From Benincasa hispida (lineage: Eukaryota > Streptophyta > Magnoliopsida > Cucurbitales > Cucurbitaceae): a DNA stretch of 64,000 nt. Below, in pieces: positions 63,731-64,000 of this stretch. The stretch covers positions 66,300,379-66,364,378 of the forward strand of contig NC_052360.1 in NCBI RefSeq assembly GCF_009727055.1, in the 5' to 3' direction. The translations under genes and the position numbers were made by a program. The notes under the pieces are model-generated. The model was not told the origin of the DNA and did no database searches. It saw only the letters and a program-made list of their open reading frames with translations. Within the stretch, counting starts at the first letter, position 1; every line of letters starts with the position of its first letter.

Positions 63731-64000
63731 ATACTATTTCTTGCTTTGTCGATAAAGTAAAAAATACGCCCAGAATCAAGAAGGTGCCTGCAAAAACACA
63801 AATTCAAACAATCAATTAGTTGCCAAATCCCTAGAAACGTAGCTAAAAACTTGGTGCGTTCGATGCGGTTAACATAAATTGTTAAAGAATTACTATGCAG
63901 TGAACTAACTATACGTTAAGTTGTAGTTAATCATGCACTGATCACAAGTTTTCTTATAGTTTGCCAAGTATAAACAAACTACAAGTTTCTTAGTGTGAGC
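63731..64000 (-). other. Leader upstream of the Athila-like gag, runs to window edge
   Basis: Non-coding. The PBS and 5' LTR expected to the right are not reached inside the window. Confidence 0.4.

Overview
The window looks like a repeat-rich plant (eudicot) nuclear chromosome, possibly a cucurbit. The family guess rests only on the general look of the retroelements and is unverified. Evidence for a plant is: GT-AG spliced genes with plant-type products (an ATG8 and an RGF/GOLVEN-type peptide precursor), many nested Ty1/copia and Ty3/gypsy elements with tRNA-Met or tRNA-Asp type primer sites, a Mutator-like transposase, and hAT- and CACTA-like non-autonomous DNA elements. Only two cellular genes can be supported in 64 kb. 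Almost everything else is degenerate transposon sequence.

Layout. (a) 1-9.7 kb: a rearranged copia element, then an Athila-like gypsy element on the minus strand. Its pol (7.56-9.09 kb) and the open region after pol (2.41-7.04 kb) are broken by a copia solo LTR (2927-4760, target duplication TTCTC) and by a hAT-like element (4821-6249, 8-bp target duplication). (b) 9.7-13.6 kb: an intact ATG8 gene with five coding exons and a 5'UTR intron (CDS 10896-13361). (c) 14-21.1 kb: a Mutator-like transposase pseudogene split by a 2028-bp solo LTR (15428-17455, target duplication GATGA) and cut off by a second gypsy-type LTR. (d) 22.1-29.8 kb: a minus-strand copia pol relic, carrying an assembly join (a single N between two identical 93-bp copies), with a plus-strand copia LTR plus leader inserted in it. 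(e) 29.8-36.9 kb: a head-to-head pair of gypsy LTRs forming a 2.6-kb inverted repeat, continuous with a minus-strand gypsy element that keeps integrase remnants, a PBS and its 5' LTR. (f) 37.3-39.4 kb: a two-exon gene for a secreted peptide precursor ending in an RGF/GOLVEN/CLEL-type motif (38342-39336). (g) 39.4-43.5 kb: AT-rich sequence with small CACTA-like elements. (h) 43.5-56 kb: a gypsy LTR-like fragment split by a nearly complete but dead minus-strand copia element (44510-54778). (i) 56.1-64 kb: an internally deleted Athila-type element (LTR, 1.6 kb, LTR) next to a minus-strand Athila-like gag-protease-RT pseudogene that runs toward the window edge.

The two genes are not functionally linked: ATG8 is the ubiquitin-like lipidated protein of autophagy, and the peptide gene encodes a putative secreted signalling peptide. 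The most striking unexplained structure is a family of about 20-bp minisatellite units centred on CGATCG/GATCG. It occurs inside unrelated elements (hAT-like, Mutator-like, copia LTR and copia leader).
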